NCBI GenBank assembly: GCA_903899015.1
Contig: CAIUHP010000079.1
Span: 1 to 64,000 of the forward strand
Length of the DNA: 64,000 bases
Direction: 5' to 3'
From: an uncultured Armatimonadota bacterium
GTDB taxonomy: Bacteria > Armatimonadota > Fimbriimonadia > Fimbriimonadales > Fimbriimonadaceae
The position numbers and the translations under genes are program-made. Below the pieces are notes generated by a model. That model did not search any database and was not told the DNA's origin. It saw only the letters and a list, made by a program, of their open reading frames with translations. This document shows, piece after piece, positions 1-7,704 of the stretch; the stretch's first letter is position 1, and the number at the start of each line of letters is the position of its first letter.

Positions 1-1
1 A

Positions 2-214
2 ATGCACAAAGTCGCCCGCACGCTCGAAAAGAACATACAGGGACTCCTCAACTACCTGAAGTGGCGAATCACCAACGCGTACGGGGAAGCCGTCAATGCT
101 CTCATTCAGGAGATTAAGACTGTAGCAAGAGGATTCAGACAATTTGGAAACTTCAGAATTGCAATCCTATTCTTCCTGGGAAAACTTGAACTCCATCCAC
201 ACAAAATCTCATAG
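2..214 (+). CDS. ISL3-family transposase, C-terminal fragment (cut by window edge)
   Basis: Seventy residues are visible and the frame is already open at the left edge, so the ATG at position 2 is probably internal. The segment around 'ITNAYGEAVNALIQEIK' followed by 'ARGFRQFGNFRIAILFFLGK' matches the C-terminal end of ISL3-type DDE transposases, which usually carry 'RITNAxxEGxNxxIQxxK' and then an aromatic-rich tail. In these elements the enzyme cuts and pastes the insertion sequence. The catalytic DDE residues would lie upstream, outside the window, so activity cannot be judged. I could not define an inverted repeat downstream of the stop. It is the only mobile-element gene I see here. Confidence 0.75.
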   Translation: MHKVARTLEKNIQGLLNYLKWRITNAYGEAVNALIQEIKTVARGFRQFGNFRIAILFFLGKLELHPHKIS

Positions 215-298
215 AGCCGACAGGAGGCGGCGGAGAAACTGGCGGTACCGGTGGAACGGCCCAAATAGATACTAGAACGAGACTGTGGTACACAGCTA

Positions 299-1360
299 AT
301 GGGTCTCCATTCGCGGTCATTTCATAAAAACCTAATTATGATCATTTCACTCTCAATCTGGCTTGTTGCCACCTTCCCCCAAGCAGCACCGCAGGCTCAT
401 ACGAAGCCAGCGGTGCTCTTGGTGTCGCAGAACCCTACGGACTTGGATCACTGGATCGTTGAAAGGCAAAATGCAGAAGACGTCCGCAAAATGGTAGAAA
501 AGAAAAAGCTGATAACCAAAGAATTCAAAGAATTCACCTTCTACTACTCGCCCAAAAGCCTTGGGATTGAAGACGCGAAGAATGAAGCTAAGCTAATGGA
601 CGAGATCTCCGAGCAGCTCAAGGGACGCTCAAGGAGTCTTGATACATCCAAATTATCGGAAGCGACCCGGGATACCCTCCGCGGGATTTTATCGTGTACG
701 CCTGGCGACGATGAGTTTCACACGGTCGCAGACAGTCCAAATCTAAAGCTGTCAGCCGGTATCGATAGCGAAATTGGCATTCACTACGGCACTAGTTCCA
801 CAAGCTATAACCTGCGTTCGGTGCCACCTGTCAAGAATTGGAATTCGATAATGAATCCGAAGCCCACAACGGATGATATTTCGAAGTGGAAAGGTCGAGT
901 AGCAAAATACCCAAACAATGATAAAAAACTTGCGGCCACACCGTTCCTTGCGTTCGTTTATTCCTCTTCCTTGGACTCGATACACAAACTCACCTACCTG
1001 GAACAAACGCAGATCTACCTGCGAGAACAGTGCGTAGAGGCAAAGCTTCTTTTTGATGAAGCAAGCAAGAAGGCGATGAGTAGCATTTATGGTGACTTCG
1101 CCAAACGATATGACAAACTCAATTCGCTCGACAGGCTACCTAAGTTCTCCGACCTCGGCCCCTATGACCAAGAAGACGTAAAGCGAATGTTTACCATGCT
1201 GCACCAAGCTGGAGGCACTGACCCCAATGTTTTTCTCAATTACGGTTCGACAGACTCCTTTAACACCTACTTCTCACTGACCCTAATGTATCCGGTCGAA
1301 TTAGGACAGCCTGCGGCCCACACGGTGACGATCCCATTTCAGTGCCCAATCGGACAGTAA
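299..1360 (+). CDS. Secreted protein of unknown function
   Basis: Open frame of 353 codons. A second ATG at 338 starts directly with a signal-peptide-like segment (MIISLSIWLVATFPQAAPQA), so the real product may be 340 residues; the first ATG at 299 would add a 13-residue basic leader. After the presumed cleavage site the protein is hydrophilic and mixed, with lysine-rich stretches near residue 65 and no further membrane segment. I do not recognise a domain or catalytic motif. It stands alone between the transposase fragment and a non-coding region, in what may be an accessory spot next to an insertion sequence. No clear ribosome-binding site precedes either start. Confidence 0.6.
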   Translation: MGLHSRSFHKNLIMIISLSIWLVATFPQAAPQAHTKPAVLLVSQNPTDLDHWIVERQNAEDVRKMVEKKKLITKEFKEFTFYYSPKSLGIEDAKNEAKLMDEISEQLKGRSRSLDTSKLSEATRDTLRGILSCTPGDDEFHTVADSPNLKLSAGIDSEIGIHYGTSSTSYNLRSVPPVKNWNSIMNPKPTTDDISKWKGRVAKYPNNDKKLAATPFLAFVYSSSLDSIHKLTYLEQTQIYLREQCVEAKLLFDEASKKAMSSIYGDFAKRYDKLNSLDRLPKFSDLGPYDQEDVKRMFTMLHQAGGTDPNVFLNYGSTDSFNTYFSLTLMYPVELGQPAAHTVTIPFQCPIGQ

Positions 1361-1374
1361 GATGGCGCATATGA

Positions 1375-1620
1375 TGCCTGCCGTGGGCCTAAAACGGGCA
1401 AACGATATCGCGATCTTATTGATCGCAACCCTTTAAGCCCAGTCCGCCCGAGCGGGCTGGTTAGCGATGCCGAATATGTGACCGGCGGGCTGAAGGTCCA
1501 GTAGCCGCAAGCTGCTTCCGGTAACCTGACTAGATCTAATCAGACCATACCGACGTAAAGTCGGGGTAGGCACCTAAGAAGAAATCTTCGCCTCCTCCTT
1601 AATCTGGGATCAGGTCAACT
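1375..1620. other. Structured GC-rich intergenic stretch, candidate non-coding RNA
   Basis: No convincing ORF covers this stretch, yet it holds several inverted repeats in series: GCGATC/GATCGC with a 5-nt loop (1410-1426), a 9-bp stem with CCGA loop and one G-T pair (1439-1460), a 7-bp imperfect stem with GATC loop (1526-1543), and CCGAC/GTCGG (1550-1564). The 1526-1543 stem pairs fully (with a G-U) only when read on the minus strand; the 1439-1460 stem works on either strand. The sequence is richer in G+C than the AT-rich stretch that follows (1620-1750). I could not match it to a known family; partial resemblances are listed under rejected items. It may equally be several terminators in tandem or decayed coding DNA. 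Confidence 0.3.
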
Positions 1621-1747
1621 CATCATTTTGGACTTCTGTGTGATAAGAAACCACAGATGGCCCCCCTTTGGAACCATGCTGTAAGAATCAAATTGCTTTG
1701 GATTGTATTTATGTGAAGAAATCGTCATGAGTTTCCACCGGGAGTCT

Positions 1748-1936
1748 CTACGCTGAATGCCCGTTTGAATGAAGGAAGTTGAAAATGTTGCCATTAAGCG
1801 ACAAGTAAAAAAGCGTCGCTCCCTTCCTATTCATATTCCGAAAGTGGCTGAAAACTCTTTTAAGGAACGCTATGATTTCTGGTGATGTACTTGCTTCTTC
1901 TTCTGATGAATCCAACCATTTAGAATACTCTCCCAT
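1748..1936 (-). CDS. Small ORF overlapping the end of the GMC gene
   Basis: A 62-codon frame starting at ATG 1936-1934, which overlaps the stop of the GMC oxidoreductase gene in a TGATG arrangement typical of translational coupling; TTG and GTG codons just upstream are alternative starts. The product is hydrophilic at the N-terminus (SSEEEAST) and more hydrophobic and aromatic towards the C-terminus (ATLFYLSLNGNIFNF). No domain is recognised. The overlap with a stop codon is the main support. Because the region downstream is non-coding, it could also be a chance frame. Confidence 0.3.
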   Translation of the reverse strand: MGEYSKWLDSSEEEASTSPEIIAFLKRVFSHFRNMNRKGATLFYLSLNGNIFNFLHSNGHSA

Positions 1937-3516
1937 CACCAAGACTTAATGAGACGATCAGTCGTTCGAAAGGATAGGGCCATGATTGTCAGGACAGGAT
2001 TGAATCCCCCGTTTGTCACGTGAACCGAGCTGTCGGCTATGAATAGGTTGTCGTGTCCGTGGACACGACAATCAACGTCGACGACCGAAGCCGCTGGATC
2101 CGTTCCCATGCGACAAGTTCCGGCCTGGTGCTGCCCGGCGCTGAGATGCAGTCCTGGTTCTCCATGGTAGGTTCGTTCCGCCCCCGATGCCTTGAGCCAT
2201 TCAGTGGCCCGTTCGAGCATAAACTTTGTGGTTCGCACCGTTTCTGGATGGGTTGTGCCGGAAAGACTCGCAGCCGGAACTCCCCATCGATCTCGAACAC
2301 TCGTGGAGACATTTACACGGCAATCCACCTTGGGGATTTCATGAATCGGACCGCCAACCTGCATAAACCTGCGGTAAGTCTCACGCATCCAATCCTTATG
2401 CGCTTGTCCCCAACTCGGAACACCAGACGGCCGGAAGTTCATCGCGTATCCAACCGGAAGCGTGATGAAGTCATCGGCCATCATCCCTCCCCCAATAATT
2501 CCCGGATTGCCATGGTTAAACTCAAGCGTGGATATCGACACTCCCGGGCCATCACCGTCCCAAATGGGATCGCGCATGATGCCAGCCACGATTGCATAGT
2601 AATGCCCTTGCAGGCTCGTTCCAACCATCGGACCACCTAGCCTGGAATTCAACATGAGGCGGGCAGTTTCGATGGCACCGCAAGCCAGAACGACGACTTC
2701 CGACGAAGCCGAACATCGCTCTCCTCTCTCGTTCACATAGCTAACGCCGGTTACTTTGCCTCCCCGTGACTTCAGGAGGCGAGTGACATATGCTTTTGAC
2801 TCTAGAACGCAATTCCCGCTTACGAGCGCTCGGGGGATGACGGTGTTTTGAGTTCCGTTTTTGGCATCTACCGGGCATGCAAATCCTACGCAGTGCTGGC
2901 AATGGGTGCAAGCTTTCCGGCCCGCATGGTCAACAGAGTTGATGAGTAAAGGTGGAGTTTGGTACGTCCATCCGAGCTTATCGCATCCCGCCTTCAGTTT
3001 CTTTGCCTTGGTAGTGTGAGGAAATGCCGGCATGGGATAGGGTCTTCGAGGCGGCATTTGGGGCGCAGGCTCGCCTCCCGCCACTCCGATCTCCCATTCT
3101 GCTCGTTCGTAATAGCGCTCTAAGTCCTCGTATTGAATCGGCCAATCGGCCAGCGAACTGCCATCTGGCACACCATAGGTGGTGGCCATTCGGAAATCAA
3201 GGGGGTGAAAACGCCACGCTTGGGCACCATATACAAGCGTCCCGCCGCCGACACAACTCGCATTGTTTTGGTAACCGCCTTCGTGCGGGCGGACCTGTCT
3301 TCCATTGAATAATCTTGGATTCCCGTCGATTTCCGGTCCCGTGCCATGGCCGTATTTGGCAAAGCGGTGGTTTCTGAGGTGGTCACGCGGAACGTCTGCG
3401 AACCCAAGTTCCCTTCCCTTTTCGAGGACCAAAACCTTTTTGCCCGCTTCCGCCAGCAGACAAGCCGCAATCCCGCCGCCCGCTCCCGAGCCGACTACAA
3501 TCGCATCATATTTCAC
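1936..3516 (-). CDS. GMC-family FAD-dependent oxidoreductase (gluconate/sugar dehydrogenase type, large subunit)
   Basis: The 526-residue product has the N-terminal FAD-binding motif GSGAGGG (residues 9-15) and the C-terminal GMC block with HQAGTCRMGTD and a final NGGFNPVLTIMAL, carrying the His/Asn pair that acts in alcohol or sugar oxidation. In this family the flavin takes electrons from a hydroxyl group of a sugar, polyol or sugar acid and passes them to a partner. Four cysteines in CTHCQHCVGFACP (C203, C206, C209, C214) could hold an iron-sulfur cluster, as known for FAD-glucose dehydrogenase alpha subunits; that is inference. The start ATG overlaps the small subunit gene by four bases, so the two are translationally coupled. 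No signal peptide is visible. No cytochrome partner lies nearby. Confidence 0.85.
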   Translation of the reverse strand: MKYDAIVVGSGAGGGIAACLLAEAGKKVLVLEKGRELGFADVPRDHLRNHRFAKYGHGTGPEIDGNPRLFNGRQVRPHEGGYQNNASCVGGGTLVYGAQAWRFHPLDFRMATTYGVPDGSSLADWPIQYEDLERYYERAEWEIGVAGGEPAPQMPPRRPYPMPAFPHTTKAKKLKAGCDKLGWTYQTPPLLINSVDHAGRKACTHCQHCVGFACPVDAKNGTQNTVIPRALVSGNCVLESKAYVTRLLKSRGGKVTGVSYVNERGERCSASSEVVVLACGAIETARLMLNSRLGGPMVGTSLQGHYYAIVAGIMRDPIWDGDGPGVSISTLEFNHGNPGIIGGGMMADDFITLPVGYAMNFRPSGVPSWGQAHKDWMRETYRRFMQVGGPIHEIPKVDCRVNVSTSVRDRWGVPAASLSGTTHPETVRTTKFMLERATEWLKASGAERTYHGEPGLHLSAGQHQAGTCRMGTDPAASVVDVDCRVHGHDNLFIADSSVHVTNGGFNPVLTIMALSFRTTDRLIKSW

Positions 3517-3893
3517 GCAGTCACCTTAAATCCGATCATCTCCCATGCTCGCCCGCCCCGGTTGGCTCCATTTCCAGGATCGCTGTAATAGCCCTCCATG
3601 GTCTGCCTGGCAACAAGAGTGATGAATTTCCTCGACCTGGGTTTCTTTGCCAATGATTCCAGGACCTCATCTTGCTGATGAGCAGATAGATCGGCGAACG
3701 CCGTTCCGTGGGAATAAGCTTCCACTCCGTCGAGGCCAATACGGTAGGAGTCAACGAGAGATTCCTGTTCAATCAGGTGGAGCAGAAATTCCACACAGCC
3801 TGCTTCAGACGCGCTCGGATAATCGTCCTTGGGAATGATTCGATCCACGACAGCGCGGAGGGTATGGACTTGCGATTCGGAAAGAGATTGCAC
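3513..3893 (-). CDS. Gluconate 2-dehydrogenase subunit 3 family protein
   Basis: A 126-residue protein with the features of the small (gamma or subunit 3) partner of membrane or periplasmic GMC dehydrogenases: an N-terminal 'LRAVVDRIIPKDDYPSASEAG' region and a C-terminal 'MEGYYSDPGNGANRGGRAWEMIGF', which is the most conserved part of the family. It is thought to help fold or export the flavin subunit. The start is GTG at 3893, with no Shine-Dalgarno site. Many relatives carry a Tat signal; here the N-terminus is short and no signal is seen, so the complex may be cytoplasmic or the start may be misjudged. It is the first gene of the operon and overlaps the GMC gene by ATGA. Confidence 0.8.
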   Translation of the reverse strand: MQSLSESQVHTLRAVVDRIIPKDDYPSASEAGCVEFLLHLIEQESLVDSYRIGLDGVEAYSHGTAFADLSAHQQDEVLESLAKKPRSRKFITLVARQTMEGYYSDPGNGANRGGRAWEMIGFKVTA

Positions 3894-3937
3894 TTCGAAG
3901 AAGAGTTTAAGGGGAAGTGGCTCCGAATGCTAGAAGC

Positions 3938-4013
3938 TGGTGGGCCCGGCGGGACTCGAACCCGCGACCAACGGCTTAAAAGGCCGATGCTCTACCGACT
4001 GAGCTACAGGCCC
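3938..4013 (-). tRNA. tRNA-Lys (anticodon UUU), CCA encoded
   Basis: On the minus strand the 76-nt cloverleaf fits completely: acceptor GGGCCTG paired with CGGGCCC, D arm GCTC/GAGC, anticodon loop CTTTTAA, T arm GCGGG-TTCGAGT-CCCGC, discriminator A and an encoded CCA. The anticodon TTT reads AAA and AAG lysine codons. The top pair of the anticodon stem (positions 27-43) is a T-T mismatch. The tRNA ends 44 nt before the start of the gluconate-dehydrogenase-type operon and points the same way, so read-through transcription is possible. No other tRNA was seen in the window. Confidence 0.95.
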
Positions 4014-4069
4014 ACCAGCAATCGAACATTTTACCCTGAGAGTCGGCAGACGGTATGAATTCCTGTTAC

Positions 4070-4093
4070 GAAGTAGCCTCAGAAGGCTACTTC
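4070..4093. terminator. Perfect 9-bp hairpin between tRNA-Lys and GH35 gene
   Basis: GAAGTAGCC pairs with GGCTACTTC around a 6-nt loop. It lies downstream of the GH35 gene (minus strand) and upstream of the tRNA. No T-tract follows on the minus strand; on the plus strand only TTT follows. It may be a back-up terminator or a processing site for the tRNA transcript. Confidence 0.45.
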
Positions 4094-4113
4094 TTTCCAA
4101 AAAATCCTTCGAT

Positions 4114-4137
4114 CGACGCGGCTTATTCGCCGCGTCG
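4114..4137 (-). terminator. Terminator-like hairpin holding the GH35 stop codon in its loop
   Basis: CGACGCGGC pairs perfectly with GCCGCGTCG (9 bp); the loop GAATAA read on the minus strand contains the TAA stop of the beta-galactosidase gene. A TTTTTT run follows 10 nt after the stem on the minus strand, so the terminator would overlap the coding end. Confidence 0.55.
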
Positions 4138-6813
4138 GTCGGGATAGGCGGCAATTTCTGCCGCATCAAAGAGCTCGACTCCATTTACGGGCCGAAGGCA
4201 AACTGTGAGATCATTGGGGCGATCATCCCAATTCAGCCAGTTCTCGGGCAAGAAATATTCGCGCTGCGGACCCTGTTGCCAGATCCTTCCAAGAAAGTGC
4301 CCGTTGAGATAGATGAAGCCGTTCCCAACCGATTTGATGAGCAATCGACGAGTTGCTTCCACCTTTCGCTTTGCAGGAAGGGTGAAGCTCATCTTGTACC
4401 AACTCATGAGATGTGAGGAAGCCGTTCCCGCTATGACGGGGTCGGATGGAGTTGTTTTTCGTCGAATGACACTTCCTCCATCGAGCCATTTTGAGGCCCA
4501 ATCATCTCCGGTATCGGTTCTCCAGAACCACTGAGCACGATTCCCCTCCATTTGCGGCGACCATTGCCAATTCATTTTCAGACTCGATTGAGGATTCGGC
4601 AGAAGGAAAACGGGTTTGGTGATTCCGCCGGAGCCATCTTGATTCTGGACAATGACTGCGATCGTGTTGTTTCCAACCCGAACGTAAGGCTTGATATCAA
4701 ATACTGCCGCAGTATCCCATCGGTGATGTTCGCCGACCTTCTTACCGTTTACGTAGACCCATCCGTCATCGTCAATGCTTCCAAACTCCAAAACAGTTTG
4801 GCCTGCGTCGATGGCAGCTTGAGTGAGAGTCACCGCCGTCCGATACACTGCAGTAGAACCCGATCCATCCAATTCTGGTGCGCTCTTGCCGTTGATGATC
4901 GTGACCGGTTTGAAATCAGCGTCTGAATACGCATCGGCGACTTCGGCGGTTACGTCCTTGGACGGCACCTTCTTGATCCACCACGAACTAAGCTCTTTGC
5001 TAGGAATTGCCGACGTGACAAATTTGACGTCTTCAATCCCTCGGGGAGCGTCCATTGCGCCACCGTTCACAAACCCTGCATTCTCAAGCAAAATCTGAAC
5101 TTGGTTTCCAGTGGGTTTCAACCCCAAAACGGTGTAGAGATGGGCTCCCATTCTTGAACCGTTGCTTGGAATAATCCTGCCATTGACTCTAAGCACAGCG
5201 TCTTGGTGATCAAACGTCTTGAGCCAAACCGTGAGGTGGCTCACATTTGAGTCAAAGGTTGCGGAATAGGCCACGTATCGAGCGTCATAGATGCCCTGAT
5301 TCGCGAGCGGCACACCGATGTGTGCGGGTTCCCACCGATTGCCACCATCATCAAACCGTTTGAGGGCTGTGACAATTCGAACTGGGTTTGCAGTTGGCGG
5401 AGCAGGAATCTCGGGCACTGGCTTTGGCAGCCAAGCTCCGGTATTCGGATCGTTTGAGCCTTTCGGAATATAAAGAATCTTTGAGCCAAAGGGAGCAAGA
5501 TCGTAGTGGAAGGTCATTCCCGCGATGGTAGTCTCTCCCGACTTCGGAGCATCGTGCAGTCGGTTACGGACGAAAACAAACTTATCGCCTTCTGGGTCAA
5601 GCCGAATGGCGACTTCAACATTCTCGTCGGTCTGAGTTGGCTTGTCCGGAAGAAGGACCGATCTCACTAGCTTTGGCCCATATTCTTGAAGCATCGCGCC
5701 AAGAGCCGAAACCGCTCGATATTTCTCACCCACCGCCCCATCTTCTCGGATCGGGGCAAAGTAGTCGTAGCTCGTCGTAATGTTCGGCGGCGTTCGGTCA
5801 CCAAAATTGGTTCCTCCAAACAACATGTAGTAATTCACTGCCGCAAGGCCGTTTTGAATGTTGTAAAGCGTGAGGTTATTGATCTGAGACGCGGTGATTC
5901 CTGCTTGGTCCTCGGCAAGAAGTCCGCCGTTCTCAGAGAACCAACCCCCTTGCTCTTCCATAACCATGAGTGGAGCTTGTGGTTGGAATTTGCGGAGAGA
6001 ATCCAGAGAGCCCTTTGTGCCCTCCACTCCCCAGCGCGGATAGAAATTGCAGCAATCGAAGACCTGACTAAGAACAGGATCTTTGCTGCCTCGCACCTGT
6101 CGGGTCCAACATGAAACGAGCGGAACATCGATTCCGCTGAGGTGCGCTTGGTCGGCAAGTGCTTTTAGCTGGCCAATATGAACTGCGTCTCCGCCACCTT
6201 GGTAGTCATACTCGTTTTCGATTTGGAAAAGAATAACGCCAGGCTTCCCAACGGGTTGATGAGTAATTTGGAATGGCGCAACTACTGGGCAGACTGCTTT
6301 GTACCAGTGACGACACCAATCCAGATAAGTTGGGTCATCGGATCTCAGCCATCTTCCTAGTTCCACATTGGCTGGCCGATGGGGCATGAGCCACTGTGGG
6401 AAGCCACCGGTGTCCCATTCGGAGCAAATATAGGGACCTGGGCGCACAATAACATTGAGCCCGTAGCCCTCAATCGCCAATTTGAGGAATTCTTGGCACT
6501 CTTTTAAGTCAACCTTTCCAAAATCGTTCAATCCGGAAGGAGAAGCCTTCTCGTGATAGTTCCACGCAATGTAGGTCTCAATCGTGTTGAAACCGGCCGC
6601 TTTGATCTTTTCGAGTCGATCAGCCCAAAGCTCCTTTGGACATCTAAAGTAGTGAAAGGCACCACTGAAGATAAAAGTGTCACGACCATTGATCGTAAAG
6701 CATTGGCCATCGTAGCGAATGCGATTCGCGTCGGCGAATTTGACTGTGGTCTGTGACTGCCCGACACAAGTTAGAGCGAAGACCGCTCCTGCGAGAAACA
6801 ACTTTCGGATCAT
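4123..6813 (-). CDS. Secreted GH35 beta-galactosidase
   Basis: The 896-residue protein starts with a signal peptide (MIRKLFLAGAVFALTCVGQS) and then a full GH35 barrel. The family signature is seen at 'VILFQIENEYD' (proton donor E201), 'VRPGPYICSEWDTGGFPQWL' (about residues 122-142) and the nucleophile region 'MEEQGGWF' near residue 286. The C-terminal half has two jelly-roll, galactose-binding-like parts ('DGWVYVNGKKVGEHHRWD', 'GFIYLNGHFLGRIW'). The family releases terminal beta-linked galactose from oligo- and polysaccharides. It is monocistronic, flanked by hairpins on both sides, and probably acts outside the cytoplasm on plant or algal galactans along with the other hydrolases in this window. 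Confidence 0.92.
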   Translation of the reverse strand: MIRKLFLAGAVFALTCVGQSQTTVKFADANRIRYDGQCFTINGRDTFIFSGAFHYFRCPKELWADRLEKIKAAGFNTIETYIAWNYHEKASPSGLNDFGKVDLKECQEFLKLAIEGYGLNVIVRPGPYICSEWDTGGFPQWLMPHRPANVELGRWLRSDDPTYLDWCRHWYKAVCPVVAPFQITHQPVGKPGVILFQIENEYDYQGGGDAVHIGQLKALADQAHLSGIDVPLVSCWTRQVRGSKDPVLSQVFDCCNFYPRWGVEGTKGSLDSLRKFQPQAPLMVMEEQGGWFSENGGLLAEDQAGITASQINNLTLYNIQNGLAAVNYYMLFGGTNFGDRTPPNITTSYDYFAPIREDGAVGEKYRAVSALGAMLQEYGPKLVRSVLLPDKPTQTDENVEVAIRLDPEGDKFVFVRNRLHDAPKSGETTIAGMTFHYDLAPFGSKILYIPKGSNDPNTGAWLPKPVPEIPAPPTANPVRIVTALKRFDDGGNRWEPAHIGVPLANQGIYDARYVAYSATFDSNVSHLTVWLKTFDHQDAVLRVNGRIIPSNGSRMGAHLYTVLGLKPTGNQVQILLENAGFVNGGAMDAPRGIEDVKFVTSAIPSKELSSWWIKKVPSKDVTAEVADAYSDADFKPVTIINGKSAPELDGSGSTAVYRTAVTLTQAAIDAGQTVLEFGSIDDDGWVYVNGKKVGEHHRWDTAAVFDIKPYVRVGNNTIAVIVQNQDGSGGITKPVFLLPNPQSSLKMNWQWSPQMEGNRAQWFWRTDTGDDWASKWLDGGSVIRRKTTPSDPVIAGTASSHLMSWYKMSFTLPAKRKVEATRRLLIKSVGNGFIYLNGHFLGRIWQQGPQREYFLPENWLNWDDRPNDLTVCLRPVNGVELFDAAEIAAYPDRRGE

Positions 6814-6841
6814 GCCTGTTGACAGTCAAGCATACGAAAGT

Positions 6842-6880
6842 AAAAAGGCGCAAGGGGAGAAGCCTCGCCTCGCGCCTTTC
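6842..6880 (-). terminator. Rho-independent terminator downstream of prepilin gene
   Basis: AAAGGCGC (6844-6851) pairs perfectly with GCGCCTTT (6872-6879), and on the minus strand the 3' arm runs directly into TTTTTA. It closes the zinc-ribbon/prepilin transcription unit and insulates the GH35 gene. Confidence 0.7.
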
Positions 6881-6898
6881 GCTCATAGGATCGTCGAT

Positions 6899-7696
6899 TT
6901 ATCGGAATCGCCAGATGATTCCCGAGCCACCTTCTGAGATCTGTTTGGCATCGTAGTCCTTAGCGTGGCCATCGGCAAAAACGACGGGAGTGAACCCTTC
7001 GTCCTTACCGGTGCTCATGTATCGGCAGTAAATCGGCTTAAGTGCATCCGCAGGCAAGCCCATTAACTCTTTTACCAAGTCTCGATCGCTGGCGAGCGGA
7101 GGACTCAATTGAGGCTTTTCGAGGTTGGGGGTTCCGTTGTACGGGCTGAACTCATAACCGCGGTAGTTGTCCTTGGTTGGGCCACTGGGAGTGACCGCGA
7201 ACAAGCCGATATTGGACGTGTTCTCACTCTTGTCAAACTCAGCAACCGACTTAAATGCAATGCAGCCTGATGTGTCTGCCTTATCATCTGGGCATCCTTG
7301 CTGTTTATCAACCGCGGTGGCGCTGCTATATCCGATGGACATCATGCCTCGGTCTTCCCATTTGTCAGCAAACTCGCCCTTGCTACCGGGAGCCACAAAG
7401 ATTCTCTGATCCTTCACGAGGCTCATCAATCCGTTCTGCCACATCTTCTCGGGGGCTGAATCAGGTAATCCGTAGTTCGTTGAAGGGAGAAATTTCTCGT
7501 CGTTCTGCCCGAGATACATGATCAACGCGGTTCCGATCTGCTTCGACTGAGTTAATGCGGTTGCCCGAAGTCCACTCTCTTTTGCGCGAGCAAAGACAGG
7601 GAAAAGGATGGCTGCAAGCACGGCAATAATGGCAATGACAACGAGCAGTTCCATGATCGTGAAACCCGCTCGTAAATTTAAATTCTTCTTCTTCAT
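6899..7696 (-). CDS. Type II/IV prepilin-like protein (pseudopilin) with C-terminal 'FADGH' motif
   Basis: The N-terminus has a short basic leader followed by G|FTIMELLVVIAIIAVLAAILFP: a prepilin peptidase site (after Gly11), Phe+1, Glu+5 and a hydrophobic assembly helix. The rest is a globular part with four cysteines and a C-terminal 'VVFADGHAKDYDAKQ', like the H-x9-DG end of the DUF1559-type prepilins that are abundant in Planctomycetes and Armatimonadota. These are exported, cleaved and held in the inner membrane or in a pseudopilus, but the role of the large family is not known. It lies 8 nt after the zinc-ribbon gene, so both are likely cotranscribed, and a strong terminator follows. 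No pilus assembly genes are nearby. Confidence 0.88.
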   Translation of the reverse strand: MKKKNLNLRAGFTIMELLVVIAIIAVLAAILFPVFARAKESGLRATALTQSKQIGTALIMYLGQNDEKFLPSTNYGLPDSAPEKMWQNGLMSLVKDQRIFVAPGSKGEFADKWEDRGMMSIGYSSATAVDKQQGCPDDKADTSGCIAFKSVAEFDKSENTSNIGLFAVTPSGPTKDNYRGYEFSPYNGTPNLEKPQLSPPLASDRDLVKELMGLPADALKPIYCRYMSTGKDEGFTPVVFADGHAKDYDAKQISEGGSGIIWRFR

Positions 7697-7704
7697 TTGA
7701 ACTC

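Noticed and set aside
214-327. Gly-rich open frame after the transposase (GGGGETGGTGGTAQ)
   Set aside because: No start codon is visible, it overlaps the start of the next gene, and the length is too short to tell from chance or from the insertion-sequence end.
1385-1480. Possible c-di-GMP-I (GEMM) riboswitch (GGGCAAACG, GCAA, AAGCCC words)
   Set aside because: The spacing is wrong: six extra bases interrupt the conserved GACGCAAAGCC segment, the second conserved stem is absent, and no plus-strand gene follows within 1.5 kb.
1511-1530. Possible SRP RNA tip on the minus strand (GTCAGGTTACCGGAAGCAGC)
   Set aside because: The bases of the symmetric loop next to the GGAA tetraloop are missing and the flanks do not form the long extended helix.
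2053-2640. 195-codon plus-strand frame opposite the GMC gene
   Set aside because: It is antisense to a well-conserved oxidoreductase and shows no protein-like motif.
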